Assembly (NCBI GenBank): GCA_003162255.1
Contig: PMMJ01000464.1
Coordinates: forward strand, 8,850 to 23,900
Source: Acidobacteriaceae bacterium
GTDB taxonomy: Bacteria; Acidobacteriota; Terriglobia; Terriglobales; Acidobacteriaceae
Direction: 5' to 3'
Length of the DNA: 15,051 nt
In this document: piece by piece, positions 12,552 to 15,051 of the stretch
Layout: every line of letters starts with the position of its first letter
How positions within the stretch are numbered: the stretch's first letter is position 1
The notes under the pieces: model-generated
Told to the model about the DNA's origin: nothing
What the model saw: only the letters and a program-made list of their open reading frames with translations
The model's database searches: none
Made by a program: the position numbers and the translations under genes

Positions 12552-14496
12552 ACTTCTTCTCGTCGACATCCACATACTCAGCGTCGATCACGCCTTCGTC
12601 CTTCTTCTTGGCCGCGCCGTCCGTGCCGGACGCCGCGCCTCCTCCGTCGGTCGGACCCGCGCCAGTCGCGCCCGGTGCCGCCCCAGGAGTTGCCTGCGTC
12701 GCCTTGTACATCTGCTCCGCCAGCTTGTGCGATGCCGTGGTCAGCTTCTCGCGCGCCGAATCCATCTGTGCCTTGTTGCCGCCTTCGATGGCCTTCTTCG
12801 CGTCGGCCAGCGCGTTCTCCACGTCGCCGCGTTCGGTGCCCGAGATCTTGTCGCCATGCTCCTTCAGCATCTTCTCGATGTTGTAGACCATCGAGTCGAG
12901 CTGATTCTTGGCCTCGATCTCTTCCCGCCGGCTCTTGTCTTCGGCCGAGTGCGCGTCCGCTTCCTTCGCCATGCGCTCGACTTCTTCCTTCGACAAGCCC
13001 GAAGACGATGTAATCGTGATCTTCTGATCCTTGCCCGTGGCGTTATCTTTTGCGGTCACGTTCAGGATGCCGTTCGCGTCAATGTCAAACGTCACTTCAA
13101 TCTGCGGAATCCCCCGAGGGGCTGGTGGCAGTCCCGTCAAATGGAATTTGCCCAAAGTCCGGTTCTGCGCCGCCAGCGGACGCTCGCCCTGCAGCACATG
13201 CACTTCCACCGACGTCTGACTATCAGCCGCCGTCGAAAACGTCTCCGTCTTCTTCGTCGGAATCGTAGTGTTCCGCGGGATCATCGGCGTAGCCACGCCG
13301 CCCAACGTTTCAATCGACAAAGTCAGCGGAGTCACGTCCAGCAGCAGCAGGTCTTTGACCTCGCCCCCAAGCACGCCACCCTGAATTCCAGCGCCGATCG
13401 CCACCACTTCATCCGGGTTCACGCCCTTGTGGCCTTCGCGTCCAAACAGTTCTTTTACAATCTGCTGAATGCGCGGCATGCGCGTTTGTCCGCCGACCAG
13501 CACCACTTCGTTGATCTTGCTGGCGTCGATACCCGCATCTTTCAAGCACTGCTTCGACGGGCCCACCGACCGCTGCAAAATGTCTTCGATCATGGATTCA
13601 AGTTTGGCGCGCGTCAGCTTAACCACCAGGTGCTTGGGCCCGGAAGCATCCGCCGTGATGAACGGCAGATTGATCTCGTGCTCCATGGTGGTGGAAAGTT
13701 CAATCTTGGCGCGCTCCGCCGCATCCCGCAGACGCTGCAAAGCCATCTCGTTGCCCTTGCCGCGCAGATCGAGGCCTTCATTCTTCTTGAACTCGTCAAT
13801 CAGCCAATCCACCAGCCGCTGATCGATGTTGTCGCCCCCCAGGTGCGTGTCGCCGTTGGTGGCCTTGACCTCGACCACTCCTTCGCCAACTTCGAGGATC
13901 GAAATATCGAACGTGCCGCCGCCAAAGTCGTACACGGCGATGGTCTCGTCCTTGCCCTTGTCGAGCCCGTAAGCCAAAGCGGCCGCGGTCGGCTCGTTGA
14001 TGATGCGTTTCACGTCGAGCCCAGCGATCTTGCCCGCATCCTTGGTAGCCTGCCGCTGCGCGTCGTTGAAATACGCCGGCACGGTGATGACCGCCTCGGT
14101 GACTTTCTCGCCGAGATAGTCTTCCGCCGCCTTCTTCAGCTTTTGCAGAATCATCGCCGAGATCTCGGGCGGGGTAAAATTCTTGCCCTGCGCCACGATC
14201 ACTACGTTGTCGCCGTCCCGCTCCACCTTGTAAGGGACCATCTTCAATTCTTCACTGACCTCGTCATAGCGGCGTCCCATGAACCGCTTGATCGAGTAGA
14301 CCGTGTTTTCGGGATTGGTGATGGCCTGCCGCTTGGCGACCTGCCCCACCAGCCGTTCGCCGGTCTTGGTGAATCCGACGACCGAAGGCGTAGTCCGTCC
14401 ACCTTCTTCATTCGGTATAACTTTCGGCTCTCCACCCTCCATAACCGCGACGCAGGAGTTGGTGGTGCCAAGGTCAATTCCAATAATCTTTCCCAT
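12550..14496 (-). CDS. dnaK: Chaperone protein DnaK (Hsp70)
   Basis: A 648-residue ATP-dependent chaperone of normal length that binds exposed hydrophobic segments and works with DnaJ and GrpE. The ATPase domain has phosphate 1 IGIDLGTTNS (5-14), VPAYFNDAQRQATKDAG (139-155), INEPTAAALAYG (166-177), DFGGGTFD (190-197) and LVGGQTRMP (333-341). The linker DVTPLTLSIET (387-397) leads to the substrate-binding domain (about 398-505) and a helical lid (505-600). A Gly/Ala-rich tail ends EYVDVDEKK, similar to the EEVD-like bacterial tail. Start ATG 14494-14496 has a strong GGAGGA (14504-14509, minus strand) at spacing 7. The gene contains no TTA, CTA or TCA codons, which leaves a long antisense frame open. 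It heads the cluster dnaK, small ORF, GIY-YIG, dnaJ; grpE and hrcA are not in the window. Confidence 0.98.
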   Translation of the reverse strand: MGKIIGIDLGTTNSCVAVMEGGEPKVIPNEEGGRTTPSVVGFTKTGERLVGQVAKRQAITNPENTVYSIKRFMGRRYDEVSEELKMVPYKVERDGDNVVIVAQGKNFTPPEISAMILQKLKKAAEDYLGEKVTEAVITVPAYFNDAQRQATKDAGKIAGLDVKRIINEPTAAALAYGLDKGKDETIAVYDFGGGTFDISILEVGEGVVEVKATNGDTHLGGDNIDQRLVDWLIDEFKKNEGLDLRGKGNEMALQRLRDAAERAKIELSTTMEHEINLPFITADASGPKHLVVKLTRAKLESMIEDILQRSVGPSKQCLKDAGIDASKINEVVLVGGQTRMPRIQQIVKELFGREGHKGVNPDEVVAIGAGIQGGVLGGEVKDLLLLDVTPLTLSIETLGGVATPMIPRNTTIPTKKTETFSTAADSQTSVEVHVLQGERPLAAQNRTLGKFHLTGLPPAPRGIPQIEVTFDIDANGILNVTAKDNATGKDQKITITSSSGLSKEEVERMAKEADAHSAEDKSRREEIEAKNQLDSMVYNIEKMLKEHGDKISGTERGDVENALADAKKAIEGGNKAQMDSAREKLTTASHKLAEQMYKATQATPGAAPGATGAGPTDGGGAASGTDGAAKKKDEGVIDAEYVDVDEKK

Positions 14497-14559
14497 AAGC
14501 GTATCCTCCGATACTATAAGTGCTTTGAAATCAATAAAATGATGATTATGCTCTAGGCC

Positions 14560-14588
14560 ATGCTATAACCTGAGTGAATCATTGTCAA
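14560..14588 (-). promoter_or_regulatory. Sigma-70-type promoter of dnaK
   Basis: On the minus strand TTGACA (14583-14588) is followed after 17 bases by TAGCAT (14560-14565); TATAGC with a 15-base spacer overlaps it. The -35 matches the consensus perfectly. The leader to the ATG would be about 57 bases. No CIRCE element (TTAGCACTC-N9-GAGTGCTAA) is seen. Confidence 0.65.
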
Positions 14589-14589
14589 G
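14569..14589 (-). promoter_or_regulatory. HAIR-like operator (HspR-type) overlapping the dnaK -35
   Basis: On the minus strand CTTGACA-N7-ACTCAGG fits the HspR operator consensus CTTGAGT-N7-ACTCAAG at 11 of 14 arm positions with the exact 7-base spacer. It covers the -35 hexamer, the usual place for repression. HspR itself is not in the window, so heat-shock control by HspR is inferred. Confidence 0.45.
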
Positions 14590-14659
14590 GTTTAGATGAG
14601 ACGAACGGAGAAGAAGTTGCGGCTGTTTTTGCTAGTGGAGGGACGGTCCTCGCCCGTCC

Positions 14660-14688
14660 AAGCCGGGCAAAGCTCGGCCCGGCTTTTT
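14660..14688 (+). terminator. Terminator-like hairpin with T-run, upstream of dnaK
   Basis: AAGCCGGGC (14660-14668) pairs with GCCCGGCTT (14677-14685) over an 8-base loop, followed by TTT. It has the form of an intrinsic terminator on the plus strand, but no plus-strand gene precedes it. A smaller stem GGACGG/CCGTCC (14641-14659) is adjacent. It may be part of a dispersed repeat instead. Confidence 0.45.
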
Positions 14689-14704
14689 CCACCCTCCACA
14701 CCCC

Positions 14705-14767
14705 TGTCATCCTGAGCGGAGCCGGGTCAAGCGCGAAGCGCATGACCCAGCGGAGTCGAAGGACCCC
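14705..14767. repeat. Modular palindromic repeat (copy with GCGCGAAGCGC core)
   Basis: Same outer blocks as 11559-11620: TGTCATCCTGAGCGGAGC at the left and GCGGAGTCGAAGGACCCC at the right. Inner arms GGGTCA / TGACCC flank the core GCGCGAAGCGC, which forms a hairpin with a GAA loop. Confidence 0.8.
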
Positions 14768-14968
14768 TACCCTGCTGGCGCTCTGATATCCGCTGCAAGG
14801 CATTCTCTCGATGCATTAAAAATGAGCCGTTGGCGTCCCGATGCTTGCGCGTCCTGTGCGCCGGGTGCCCCACCCTTTCGCTCATCTCAACTACACGGGG
14901 TGCCTGTAGATTATCAAGCCGTTGTACCCGTCGAAACCGGACCGACCGGGCTGAGTTCTGGCACCGAG

Positions 14969-15021
14969 CCGTGCAAAAGCACGGTGCCCCAGGTTCGCGC
15001 CCGTTTTTTGGGCGCTAACCT
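14969..15021. repeat. Two strong hairpins at the right end
   Basis: CCGTGC (14969-14974) pairs with GCACGG (14979-14984) over AAAA. AGGTTCGCGCCC (14991-15002) pairs with GGGCGCTAACCT (15010-15021) with one mismatch over a GTTTTTT loop. They are probably part of one larger intergenic repeat that also contains GGGTGCCCCACCC (14865-14877). Confidence 0.65.
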
Positions 15022-15051
15022 GGGCCGGGGGTGCCCCAGAGCCTGCCCTGA

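Larger units (their letters stand above)
14590..15051. other. 462-bp repeat-rich intergenic region, no supportable gene
   Basis: Holds the terminator-like hairpin, a repeat module, two strong hairpins near the end and, in its last 13 bases, GAGCCTGCCCTGA, identical to 2808-2820. Short open frames on both strands run through the palindromes and lack ribosome binding sites. Confidence 0.7.

Noticed and set aside
12538..14556. 672-codon open frame antisense to the whole dnaK gene
   Set aside because: It shares codon boundaries with dnaK, so its stops could arise only from TTA, CTA or TCA codons, which dnaK does not use. Long antisense frames over hsp70 genes are a known codon-bias effect. No ribosome binding site or recognisable protein.
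14497..14600. CIRCE (HrcA) operator searched upstream of dnaK
   Set aside because: No TTAGCACTC/GAGTGCTAA arms are present; only the HAIR-like repeat was found.
14830..15018. 62-codon plus-strand frame at the right end
   Set aside because: It runs through two strong hairpins and repeat words; Arg/Cys-rich translation with no ribosome binding site.

Overview
The window is a GC-rich bacterial chromosome segment. It most resembles Acidobacteriota, probably class Terriglobia (subgroup 1). This is inferred from gene content (secreted proteins with an A-x-A-Q type signal end, a YuxH-type EAL/HDOD protein, a split dnaK-dnaJ cluster) and from dense palindromic intergenic repeats. No rRNA or tRNA confirms it. 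There is no phage, CRISPR or intact insertion sequence.

Left part (1-5830): the 3' end of a long-form ribosome hibernation factor (hpf) converges on a degenerate EAL-HDOD signalling protein on the minus strand, with a 21-bp perfect inverted repeat between them. After a 545-bp gap holding small palindromes and a doubtful open frame, four plus-strand genes follow. They encode a protein with a disordered basic N-terminus and a degenerate receiver domain, a secreted two-cysteine protein of unknown function, thioredoxin reductase (trxB) and an aldo/keto reductase.

Middle (5900-8285): two minus-strand genes for exported proteins, a 175-aa unknown and an esterase with a TPR-like tail, form an island. 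It is bounded by imperfect direct repeats of about 43 bp and looks less GC-rich than its surroundings. A 420-bp regulatory region follows, with a perfect TGTGA-N6-TCACA site, and then an orphan membrane hybrid histidine kinase with a C-terminal receiver.

Right part (10266-14590): a minus-strand chaperone cluster in the order dnaK, a 59-aa small ORF, a GIY-YIG domain protein, dnaJ. It starts from a good sigma-70-type promoter overlapped by an HspR/HAIR-like inverted repeat. Palindromic repeat modules sit in the gaps of the cluster. The last 460 bp (14590-15051) contain hairpins and repeat modules and no supportable gene.

The clearest functional group is dnaK/dnaJ (protein folding, probably heat-regulated). 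hpf and trxB add stress and redox functions, and the HDOD protein, receiver-like protein and hybrid kinase add signalling. I do not see a clear new multi-gene system. The most useful leads are the small ORF in the dnaK cluster, the HAIR-like operator, the repeat-flanked two-gene island and the modular GCGAAGC-hairpin repeats.
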